Shown here: positions 56,613 through 64,000 of the stretch, in pieces
Numbering within the stretch: the stretch's first letter is position 1
Layout: each line of letters begins with the position of its first letter
From: Ignavibacteriota bacterium
Lineage (GTDB): Bacteria > Bacteroidota > Ignavibacteria > SZUA-365
Direction: 5' to 3'
DNA length: 64,000 nucleotides
Assembly: GCA_016218045.1 (NCBI GenBank)
Contig: JACRFB010000012.1
Location: 1-64,000, forward strand
Program-made: the position numbers and the translations under genes
The notes under the pieces: generated by a model
The model's input: only the letters and a program-made list of their open reading frames with translations
Told to the model about the DNA's origin: nothing
The model's database searches: none

Positions 56613-58181
56613 TCAGAGCGGCGGCAGCAGAATTGTTGCGGAACCCAGCCCGGCGCTTTCGAGCGTCACATACAGCATCAGACGGGAAACGGTGCCGCGT
56701 GTGATGGATACTTCGTGCTGTCCCTGCGACGGCACACCGACGGAGCGCGCAAAAACAAGACGCCCGAGCGCGTCATACACCCGAACCTTCGCCTCACACG
56801 CGCGCGGCGCTGTGAAACGGAGGATGGCCGCGCCGCGGGATCCGGAGGGACGCACACTCTCGATCCGGAAGCCGCTTCCGCCGGGAGCCGGCGGCGGCGT
56901 GGCGTCGGTGCGCAGCAGCATCGCCCGCACGGCGGTACCGGTGGGCGACAATGCGTTGAGCACGATGTTGCGCGCCGCGACACTGTCGGCGGTGCGGAAG
57001 GCGGCGGCGGGGGGCAGCGCGCGTGTGCGTGTGTCGTATTCCACATAGCCGTAGAAGAAACGCATCCAGAACAGCGAGGCGAAGTCCATTCGCGTCAAGT
57101 GCGCGAGACCGTGTATCAGTTCCGCAAACTGTATGTCGAGCGGACTCCAGAAACTGAAGATGTCGCGCGCGAACACGTCGGCCGCCGTGGCGGCGGGTCC
57201 GCCCAGTTCGCTGTCGCGGACCTTGTACAGCCAGGATTCACCGAGGACGAGACGTTTGTTCGCGCGCGCGACGAGTGCCGCGATGTCGGCGACACGTTCG
57301 AGCACGAACTCGCGCTGAATCGGATATACGTGCAGGTCTATGTAGTCGAGCGACGTCTCCTGCGCGAGGCGTCGGCAGAACACCGGATCGTCCCACGTGC
57401 CCGCGCCCGCGCCCAGTTTCACGTTACCGCGCTGCACGGAATCCGTTATCGTGTGCACGATTCCGAGCACGGTCTCGACCGTGAAGGGGAGTCCCGTGTT
57501 CATCTGCATCGTCTGCGGTTCGTTCTCGATGGTGAGATAATCCGGACCGATCGATCCGATAATATCCCTGACCATGCGGATCTTGTCGCGCGTGTATTTC
57601 TCTATGGTGAGGCCGCTGTAATCGACGGGAAGACTGCTGAAGGCGGGATTCGGGAAAATGGTCTGCGCGCCGATATGCAGGGACATGCCGCGGCTGCGCA
57701 CTTCCTGCGCCACCCGGCGGTAGAAGTCCAGATACTCGGCCGCGCGTGGAAACTCCGGAACGAGGATGGGGTAATCGACGGCAATCGAAATACCGCGAAA
57801 GCCCATGTCCTTGAGCCGGTCGAGTGTGAGTGTCACGCCTGTCATGGTCTGCGGCGCGAGCAGTGCCTCTCCGCGGTTGCTGTTCGCGACCAGCAGTTCC
57901 GTCGCCCAGGTCACCGGATGTGTTGCGCCCGCGCGCCGCGCGCTCACGGCGCTGTCGAGTGCCGCGAGCTGTGCGTCGAGTTCGTCGTACATGGCGCGGT
58001 ATTCAGCGGGCACCTGCGCCGCGGATGAAGGGATCGCGCCGCTCTGCGCGTGCAGCGCAACAGGAAGCAGAAACAGGACGGCAACGAGAATGCTCGAGGT
58101 TCGCGCCGCGGCGTTGGCGCAACGCGGTCCCAAGACGGTTGCTGCGACAGCGTGCTCGAAAGTGAGACCCAGGATCCGCAT
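56613..58181 (-). CDS. Secreted GH-A-clan-like glycosidase with sorting-type C-terminus
   Basis: 522 residues. A signal-like hydrophobic segment lies at about 31-45 (ILVAVLFLLPVALHAQ), so the true start may be slightly downstream. The TIM-barrel body carries LTIENEPQTM (NEP acid/base Glu at about 213) and VLGESWLYK (nucleophile Glu at about 318), the two-Glu spacing of clan GH-A. The C-terminus (about 430-522) looks like a sorting domain (VRVYDALGRLVFARSVGVP). Substrate unknown. An upstream in-frame start exists, but the region is antisense to the flanking gene. Confidence 0.75.
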   Translation of the reverse strand: MRILGLTFEHAVAATVLGPRCANAAARTSSILVAVLFLLPVALHAQSGAIPSSAAQVPAEYRAMYDELDAQLAALDSAVSARRAGATHPVTWATELLVANSNRGEALLAPQTMTGVTLTLDRLKDMGFRGISIAVDYPILVPEFPRAAEYLDFYRRVAQEVRSRGMSLHIGAQTIFPNPAFSSLPVDYSGLTIEKYTRDKIRMVRDIIGSIGPDYLTIENEPQTMQMNTGLPFTVETVLGIVHTITDSVQRGNVKLGAGAGTWDDPVFCRRLAQETSLDYIDLHVYPIQREFVLERVADIAALVARANKRLVLGESWLYKVRDSELGGPAATAADVFARDIFSFWSPLDIQFAELIHGLAHLTRMDFASLFWMRFFYGYVEYDTRTRALPPAAAFRTADSVAARNIVLNALSPTGTAVRAMLLRTDATPPPAPGGSGFRIESVRPSGSRGAAILRFTAPRACEAKVRVYDALGRLVFARSVGVPSQGQHEVSITRGTVSRLMLYVTLESAGLGSATILLPPL

Positions 58182-58203
58182 CGTGAGGTACGTATGACAG
58201 GTG

Positions 58204-58608
58204 TTACCTGTCGCCCCGGCGTTCGCGGAAACGCTCGCGGCTCTTTTCCCGGATCTCCTCTTTCACCTTTTCGAAGGGCTCCTTCTGCGCCTCGGTGAGG
58301 TGCACCGCGATCGAATCGTACATTGCCGCGCTGCGTGTGCGCATGGATTCCATCATGGCCTCGCGGTCGCCGCGCAGCGCCTCGCGGTCGGCGCGCAGTT
58401 CCTCCTGCCAGCGTTCGATGATCTCCTTCACCTTTGCGCTCTGATCGTCGCTGAGCGAGAGGCGCTCCTTCATCAGATCGAGCATCTCCTGCGCGCGTTG
58501 CGACCGACCGCCGCCGTCGGGCTGCGCGAGCAGGGGGCGGGAGAGAAGCACGCTGAATACCAGCGCGGCGAGGACAAAGAGAGCGGTGTGCAGCGTTTTT
58601 CCAGGCAT
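58204..58608 (-). CDS. Spy/CpxP-like periplasmic protein
   Basis: 134 residues: signal MPGKTLHTALFVLAALVFSVLLSRPLLAQ and an amphipathic helical domain with two LTxxQ-type motifs (LSLSDDQSAKV and HLTEAQKEPF). LTxxQ proteins are ATP-independent periplasmic chaperones/stress sensors (Spy, CpxP). CGGAG precedes ATG 58608. An envelope-stress link is inferred from family only. Confidence 0.85.
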   Translation of the reverse strand: MPGKTLHTALFVLAALVFSVLLSRPLLAQPDGGGRSQRAQEMLDLMKERLSLSDDQSAKVKEIIERWQEELRADREALRGDREAMMESMRTRSAAMYDSIAVHLTEAQKEPFEKVKEEIREKSRERFRERRGDR

Positions 58609-58676
58609 GGGTGCTCCGGCGAAAGGTGAATACAGGACTGCGTGCTCCCTTGAAGACACACGCGCGCCGCGCGGGT

Positions 58677-59186
58677 TTAATCCATCCCGTGACGCAACTG
58701 ACGCGGGGAGGTCCAGAACTGCAGCGTACAGCCCCCTGGCTGCGCCGCCTCACGCCATGTCGCGGCGGTGCTGCCAAGACAGGCAACGGCGCAGGTGGGC
58801 ATGTGCCGCGGCGGCTCGCTGGTGAGCACGGCCGAGGCGTCGCCGATGCCCGGACTGTGCGCGACAAGCATGATGGTGTCGACAGTGTCGGGACATGCGG
58901 CAACAGCGGCAAGAATGTCGGCGGCAGGTGCGAGATACAGCGAGGGCAGTGTGTGGATGCGGGCGGCATCCACCGACATGGCGTCCGCCAACGCCTGCGC
59001 CGTGCTTGTTGTGCGCACGGCGCTGCTGGCGAGGATAAGATCGGGGCGAATGCCGCGGGCGAGCAGGTGCGCTCCCATCGCCGGCGCATCGTGTGCGCCG
59101 CGGGAATTCAGAGGACGGTTGTGATCCGAACCGTCGAGGTTGTCCCACGCGGATTTGGCGTGGCGCACGAGCAAAAGTTTCTTCAT
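58677..59186 (-). CDS. SixA-like histidine phosphatase
   Basis: 169 residues, the short form of the histidine-phosphatase superfamily: LLLVRHAKSAWDN (RHG motif with the catalytic His), SRGAHDAPAMG, SSAVRTTSTAQAL and the second His in LVAHSPGIGD. E. coli SixA dephosphorylates phospho-His of a phosphotransfer protein. The histidine kinase at 34 kb is a possible but unproven substrate. ATG 59186 opens the family start; the longer frame is not needed. Confidence 0.88.
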   Translation of the reverse strand: MKKLLLVRHAKSAWDNLDGSDHNRPLNSRGAHDAPAMGAHLLARGIRPDLILASSAVRTTSTAQALADAMSVDAARIHTLPSLYLAPAADILAAVAACPDTVDTIMLVAHSPGIGDASAVLTSEPPRHMPTCAVACLGSTAATWREAAQPGGCTLQFWTSPRQLRHGMD

Positions 59187-59391
59187 CGGGTGTGGGGTAG
59201 AGCGCCCGTGGGCGCGGTGTCTCGCGTAAATATACGAAAGAAGCGGGCGCACGCTGCCAGGTCGTGTTACCTTTCCGCGGCTCTCGTGTCTTGCATGTGA
59301 GAACGCGATCAAGGCGCGGGACAGGGGACGCAGGACCCGCGCGTCATTCATTCACCATTCCTCATCATCGATGTATGCTGTGGAGGACGTC

Positions 59392-62346
59392 ATGCACATC
59401 CGTGTACCAGGGTGTATTCTGTTCATTGTCCTGTTGACCGCCGTTGCGGCGGCGCAGACGGGAAAAATTTCGGGAAAAGTTTTTGACGACGAGACGGGTG
59501 ATCCGATCTGGGCAGCCAACGTCCGAGTCGAAGGCACCTCACGCGGCGCTTCCACGGGCCAGGGAGGCGAATTTGTGATTCTCGACGTGCCCGTCGGCAA
59601 GGTCACGCTTGTTGTGACACACGTCTCGTATCAGAAGATGACCGTGCGCGACGTGCTCGTGAAAAGCGGCGAGACGGCCTTCCGCGAAGTGCGCCTCTCG
59701 ACAACCGCCAAAACCGTCGACGAAGTTGTGGTCGTCGCCGTACGCCCGCTCGTGGATCCGGGGCAGGCCACAGGCAAGGAGACGCTCACGATGGAGGATA
59801 TCGAGAACCTCCCAGTGCGCAGCATCGAGGGGATCATCGGCATGCAGGCCGGTGTAGTCGCGACAGGCGGCGGGCTCAGCATACGCGGCAGCCGCACCGA
59901 TGAAACCGGGTATGTTGTGGACGGGTACAACGCGAGCAATCCGCTGTTCGGCGGGCGCACGGTGAGCGTGATCAACAATGCCATCGCCGAAATCAACATG
60001 CAGGCCGGCGGGTACTCCGCCGAACACGGCGGCGCGAACGCGGGACTCATCGGCACCACGACACGCACGGGCGGCCCGCGCCTGCGCTTCGAGGCCGAAA
60101 CGTACACCGACCATTGGGCGGAACCGGGCAACAAGACACTCGGCACATACAGCACGGGCAGCAGCGTGCATGTGCTCACGGCGGGTGGTCCGATCGTGGG
60201 TCCGCTGCGCTTTTTTATCGCCGGCCAGAACGCGTTTTCACGCACGCCGGCATCCGGTTTCCAGCTTCCGTACAATCTCACCGACAAGTACGACGCGCTG
60301 CTGCGCAACACGCCGGCGCATGCGCTGCTCTCGCCCGAGGAACAGGCCAAGCCGGGCATCTTCGATCCGCAGCTCGGCTCCTCTGCGAAAAAAATCGACT
60401 ACCGTTTCCCCGGCGGCATGCTTCTCAACGCCGCGAGCGAGTCGTGGACCTTCAACGGCAATATCACCGCCGACCTGGGCAACGTGAATCTGCGCGCGAT
60501 CGGTTCCTACGCCTTCTCGAGCGGCAGGGGCGGCGCGGGACTCACGACGCGTGAGAACGAGCGGCGCGCCTCGCTGTCGGAGAGCGAGGATTACAGCGCA
60601 ACGATGAAGCTGACGCATTTTCTTTCGACAAACACCTTCTACGAATTGTCCGCCGTGTATCTCGGAAATTTTGCCGTGACGATGGACAACGATCACCGGC
60701 ACAACATCTTTTCGTACGGCGATTCGATCGCCAACGCGCAATACGGCTATCAGTTCCGCGCGGACGGCCTGCCGCAGCTTGCGTCGACGCTGTTCGGCGC
60801 GAATTTCACGCCGTTCGGATCACCCATGGCCGGCTACGGGAAAACCCGCTTCACGTCGATGCAGGCGAAGCTGAACCTCCTGCACCAGATCGGGAACACG
60901 CACGAGATCAAGACGGGCGGCGAAGTGGTCACGTACAGCATTCGCAGCTTCGGCATCGACGCCTTCGGCCTGAAGAACTTCATGCGTGAAAATCCTGATG
61001 CCACCGCCCTCGAAATAGCGGGAAGCGCGGGCACGAACTACTACGGCTACGACATGTACGGCAGGGAAGTGGATAGTGGACCCGACGGTCCGAAAAGGCC
61101 GGTGTTCGGATCCTTCTACGCGCTCGACAAAATCGAGCTTGCGGATCTGGTGCTCAACGTGGGTGTGCGCTACGATTACATCAACACCGCGTCGAAGGAA
61201 TTTGTCGATCCGCACAACATCAAGTTCACGAGCGAGGGGCTTGTGGATCAGAGCGAGGCGAACATGAAGTCCGTCGCCGCGTCGCACACGCTGAGTCCGC
61301 GCCTCGGCTTCTCGTTCCCCGTGACCGAGCGCACGGTGTTTTATGCGCAGTACGGCGTGTTTGTGCAGCAGTCCCGTCTGCGCGACATCTACCTCGGCAA
61401 CGCGGTGATTTCGAGCAACCTGAAGGGCGGGTACGCGGTGTCCGCGCCCGTCGGTTTCGGCCTGCGCCCCGAGCGGACCACGCAGTACGATTTTGGTTTC
61501 CGTCAGCAACTCGGCGAGAATCTCGCCTTCGATATCGGCGCATATTATCGCGACATCCGCGACCTGATTCAGCAGCGCCAGATCACGGCCGCGCCGGGCG
61601 CGGAGCATCCGGCGTATTACGCGTGGGTGAACGGCGACTTTGCCACGACGTCGGGCGTCTCGCTGCGCATCGACGTGCGGCGGGTCGAGCGCGCGCAGGT
61701 GTCGGTGGATTACACGTACGCCGATGCCCGCGGCACCGGGTCGAGTCCGTCGTCGGCCTTCCGCGCGCTGTGGCTCTCGCCCACCGAAACACCGTTCCTG
61801 CCGAAGTATCCGATGCTGCTCGACTTCGACGTGACCCACAAGGGTTCGATGAATCTCGACTACCGGTTCAGGGCCGACGATGGTCCCGCGATCGGCGACA
61901 TCTACCCGTTCGAGCGTATGGGATTGAACCTCGTGTTCGCGTTCAACAGCGGCAGACCGTACACACGCGTCAACGAGTTCAGTTTCGGCGACCGCCGCAC
62001 GCCGGTCGAGGCGATCAACTCGTCACGCACGCCGTGGACGTTTCAGCTCGACGGCCGTCTCGACCGCTCGTTCCGCGTCGGACCTGTCGACCTCAACGTG
62101 TACCTCTGGGTCGTGAACATTCTCAACACCAAGAACGTGACCGGCGTGTACGCGACATCCGGCAGCGCGAACGACAACGGCTTCCTCTCGACCGACGAGG
62201 GGCAGAACCGCATCGCCAACTACAGCCGGTACGGTGATGTGTTCGGCGAGTTGTACAAGGATTTCTACTACCAGTCGTATCTCATGAACGCGGGCGTGTA
62301 TGGCGCGCCCCGCAGAATTTACCTCGGTCTCCGCGCCACGTTCTGA
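59392..62346 (+). CDS. TonB-dependent receptor
   Basis: 984 residues: signal peptide (MHIRVPGCILFIVLLTAVAAAQ), carboxypeptidase-like domain (GKISGKVFDDETGDPIWAAN), plug (about 100-220; GGLSIRGSRTDETGYVVDGYN), then a beta-barrel ending IYLGLRATF. GGAGG (59382-59386) precedes ATG 59392; the upstream in-frame ATG at 59371 has none. It is followed after 45 bases by a secreted protein of the same family as 16728-18866, so this is a second receptor/secreted-protein module. Substrate unknown. Confidence 0.93.
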   Translation: MHIRVPGCILFIVLLTAVAAAQTGKISGKVFDDETGDPIWAANVRVEGTSRGASTGQGGEFVILDVPVGKVTLVVTHVSYQKMTVRDVLVKSGETAFREVRLSTTAKTVDEVVVVAVRPLVDPGQATGKETLTMEDIENLPVRSIEGIIGMQAGVVATGGGLSIRGSRTDETGYVVDGYNASNPLFGGRTVSVINNAIAEINMQAGGYSAEHGGANAGLIGTTTRTGGPRLRFEAETYTDHWAEPGNKTLGTYSTGSSVHVLTAGGPIVGPLRFFIAGQNAFSRTPASGFQLPYNLTDKYDALLRNTPAHALLSPEEQAKPGIFDPQLGSSAKKIDYRFPGGMLLNAASESWTFNGNITADLGNVNLRAIGSYAFSSGRGGAGLTTRENERRASLSESEDYSATMKLTHFLSTNTFYELSAVYLGNFAVTMDNDHRHNIFSYGDSIANAQYGYQFRADGLPQLASTLFGANFTPFGSPMAGYGKTRFTSMQAKLNLLHQIGNTHEIKTGGEVVTYSIRSFGIDAFGLKNFMRENPDATALEIAGSAGTNYYGYDMYGREVDSGPDGPKRPVFGSFYALDKIELADLVLNVGVRYDYINTASKEFVDPHNIKFTSEGLVDQSEANMKSVAASHTLSPRLGFSFPVTERTVFYAQYGVFVQQSRLRDIYLGNAVISSNLKGGYAVSAPVGFGLRPERTTQYDFGFRQQLGENLAFDIGAYYRDIRDLIQQRQITAAPGAEHPAYYAWVNGDFATTSGVSLRIDVRRVERAQVSVDYTYADARGTGSSPSSAFRALWLSPTETPFLPKYPMLLDFDVTHKGSMNLDYRFRADDGPAIGDIYPFERMGLNLVFAFNSGRPYTRVNEFSFGDRRTPVEAINSSRTPWTFQLDGRLDRSFRVGPVDLNVYLWVVNILNTKNVTGVYATSGSANDNGFLSTDEGQNRIANYSRYGDVFGELYKDFYYQSYLMNAGVYGAPRRIYLGLRATF

Positions 62347-62391
62347 GACGCAGCGAGTCCTCCATCCAGCGATAGCACACCAGGAGCCATC

Positions 62392-64000
62392 ATGATACGT
62401 ATCACACCGTTTCTCCTGTCCGCGCTGCTTGTGTTTCCGCTTGCTGCCGCGGCCGAAAATCCGGAAGGCCCCCAGAAGGGTGGCCTGTCGAAAACCCTTT
62501 CGAACGACCAGTGGGACTTCATTTCCGTCAACAACATCCTGATGTGGATGTCGAACAACGGGCGTATGTCGCACAATCCGCTGTCGGATCAGTCCGGCTG
62601 CGAATGGCCCAAGCGCAGCGCGAAGTACGTGATCTTCACCGACGGCATCATCTGGGGCGGGAAGATACAGGGTCAGCGGCGCGTGGGCGGCGCCACGTAC
62701 AATGCGGGCCTGCAGGCCGGGCCGATACTGCCCGACGGCAAGGCCGCCGATCCCAGCGATCCGCGCTACCGCATCTTCAAGATTCAGCGCGTGAATGCCG
62801 AGCAGTTCGCGGCGCTGTCGGCCGCGGATCAGCAGCGGCTGCAGAAGGACTTCGTGGAATGGCCCGCGGGTCCGCCTCCCGGTGGATCGGGTGCGCCGTG
62901 GCGCGACAGGAACGGCAACGGCATCTACGAGCCGAATTTTACGGACTGGCTGCAGTACGGCGATTCGACACGCAGCGACATACCGCTGCTGCCGGGCGAC
63001 GAGAACATCTGGTTCGTGTCGAACGATCTCGACTCGCGCCGCACCGTGAACCTCTACGGATCACCGCCCATCGGTATCGAACTGCACACGCTGGTGTGGG
63101 CGTACAAGCGCACCGGACCACTTTCGAACATCGTGTTCACGCGATACACCATCATCAACAAGGGCACCGACGATCTGCTCGAGGCGTATTTCTCGAAATG
63201 GTCCGATCCCGATCTCGGCGACGCGTGGGACGACTTTGTGGGTATCGATACAACGCTCAGCCTGGGTTACGCCTACAACGGTCTCTCGAAGGACGAAGTG
63301 TACGGCGTGCCGCCCGCGGCGGGATACGATTTCTTCCAGGGGCCGATCGTGCCCAGTCCGGGCGATTCTGCGCGATACAATTTCGGCATCCGCACGGGTG
63401 TGAAAAATCTGGGCGTGTCGAGCTTCGCATTTTACATCAACGGCAGTTCCGTGTACCGCGATCCCGATCTGAAGGATCCTGCGGGAGCGGAGCAGATGTA
63501 CAACTACATGCAGGGGCGCCTCTACAACGGAAGGCAGTATGTGGATCCCACCACCGGGCAGATCGTGCGCATGTGCCTGCCGGGTGATCCAATCACCCGC
63601 GCCGGATGGATCGACGGCATCGTGTCGACACCGGGCGACCGGCGTTTCCTGATGACGTCGGGTCCGTTCACGCTGGCGCGCGGCGACACGCAGGAGGTGG
63701 TCGTCTCGACGATCGTGGGCCGCGGATCAGACCGGCTCAACAGCATCAAGGTGCTGAAGTACTTCGACCGCTACGCGCAGATCGCCTTCGACAACAATTT
63801 CGACCTGCCGCAGGCGCCGCCCTCGCCCATCGTGCGTGCGTCGCTGCACAACCGCCAGGCGGTGCTTACTTGGGGCGATCCCGACATCGTGGCGCGTGTC
63901 GAGAAACACAGCGACCGCGGCTACCGCTTCCAGGGGTACAACGTGTATCAGTTCCGCAAGGCGAGCGATCCGCTCGACGACGCCGTGCGTCTCGCGACCT
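62392..64000 (+). CDS. Large secreted protein, truncated by window end
   Basis: At least 536 codons, open to the right edge. Signal peptide MIRITPFLLSALLVFPLAAA, preceded by CAGGAG. The body (WSNNGRMSHNPLSDQSGCEWP-like N-part, VFTRYTIINKGTDDLLEAYF, GRGSDRLNSIKVLKYFDRYA) and the fibronectin-like segment starting VRASLHNRQAVLTWGDPDIV match the architecture of the protein at 16728-18866 (FRLRYIVRNTG, then YRIYRSNAG). A T9SS-type C-terminus would be expected beyond the edge. Confidence 0.85.
   Translation, partial: MIRITPFLLSALLVFPLAAAAENPEGPQKGGLSKTLSNDQWDFISVNNILMWMSNNGRMSHNPLSDQSGCEWPKRSAKYVIFTDGIIWGGKIQGQRRVGGATYNAGLQAGPILPDGKAADPSDPRYRIFKIQRVNAEQFAALSAADQQRLQKDFVEWPAGPPPGGSGAPWRDRNGNGIYEPNFTDWLQYGDSTRSDIPLLPGDENIWFVSNDLDSRRTVNLYGSPPIGIELHTLVWAYKRTGPLSNIVFTRYTIINKGTDDLLEAYFSKWSDPDLGDAWDDFVGIDTTLSLGYAYNGLSKDEVYGVPPAAGYDFFQGPIVPSPGDSARYNFGIRTGVKNLGVSSFAFYINGSSVYRDPDLKDPAGAEQMYNYMQGRLYNGRQYVDPTTGQIVRMCLPGDPITRAGWIDGIVSTPGDRRFLMTSGPFTLARGDTQEVVVSTIVGRGSDRLNSIKVLKYFDRYAQIAFDNNFDLPQAPPSPIVRASLHNRQAVLTWGDPDIVARVEKHSDRGYRFQGYNVYQFRKASDPLDDAVRLAT

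Overview
The window is a GC-rich bacterial chromosome segment from the Bacteroidota/Chlorobiota side of the tree, most like an Ignavibacteria- or Kapabacteria-type organism. Three things point there: C-terminal type IX secretion (T9SS) sorting domains of the YPNPFNPST kind on several secreted proteins, carboxypeptidase-D-like/TonB-dependent receptors next to a PorV/PorQ-family protein, and a Bacteroidota-type promoter (TTTG, 20 bp, TAnnTTTG) upstream of gdhA. Species cannot be fixed from the sequence alone. No rRNA, tRNA or CRISPR array was seen.

Layout. 1-3.5 kb: an apparently acquired, lower-GC block with the tail of an IS481-type transposase and a two-gene restriction-modification-like pair (PD-(D/E)XK-like protein with HEAT repeats, then a DNA methyltransferase). 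3.7-18.9 kb: a leftward operon for surface and secreted proteins (two large secreted proteins, a lipoprotein, an M4 metalloprotease, another lipoprotein, a TonB-dependent receptor, a PorV/PorQ protein and an NHL lipoprotein). A family of modular repeats sits at its end and also inside the receptor gene, between its start codon and its signal peptide. 19.2-26.6 kb: two tandem Ser/Thr protein kinases with very long Arg/Glu-rich helical tails. The second continues through a membrane segment into a PstS-like periplasmic domain and an OmpA-like peptidoglycan-binding domain; this is the most unusual object in the window. 26.7-28.0 kb: gdhA. 28.4-34.0 kb: a lipopolysaccharide/O-antigen cluster (glycosyltransferases, MsbA-type exporter, O-antigen ligase/polymerase). 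34.1-37.2 kb: a histidine kinase and a sigma-54-dependent response regulator.

37.5-43.4 kb: a STAS protein followed by the conserved ExbB-ExbD-ExbD-TonB-(small membrane protein)-PstS-like lipoprotein-TPR cluster, which would energise TonB-dependent receptors such as those at 6-9 kb and 59-62 kb. 43.5-48.2 kb: a periplasmic TonB-C-domain protein, a lipoprotein, trmO flanked by heptanucleotide repeat arrays, corA and a small T9SS cargo protein. 48.2-51.7 kb: a four-gene leftward operon for the lower meta-cleavage pathway (4-oxalocrotonate to pyruvate plus acetyl-CoA). 52-64 kb: a T9SS BNR-propeller protein, malate dehydrogenase, a GH-A-like secreted hydrolase, a Spy/CpxP-like protein, a SixA-like phosphatase, a second TonB-dependent receptor, and a secreted protein cut by the window end that belongs to the same family as the first gene of the 3.7-18.9 kb operon.
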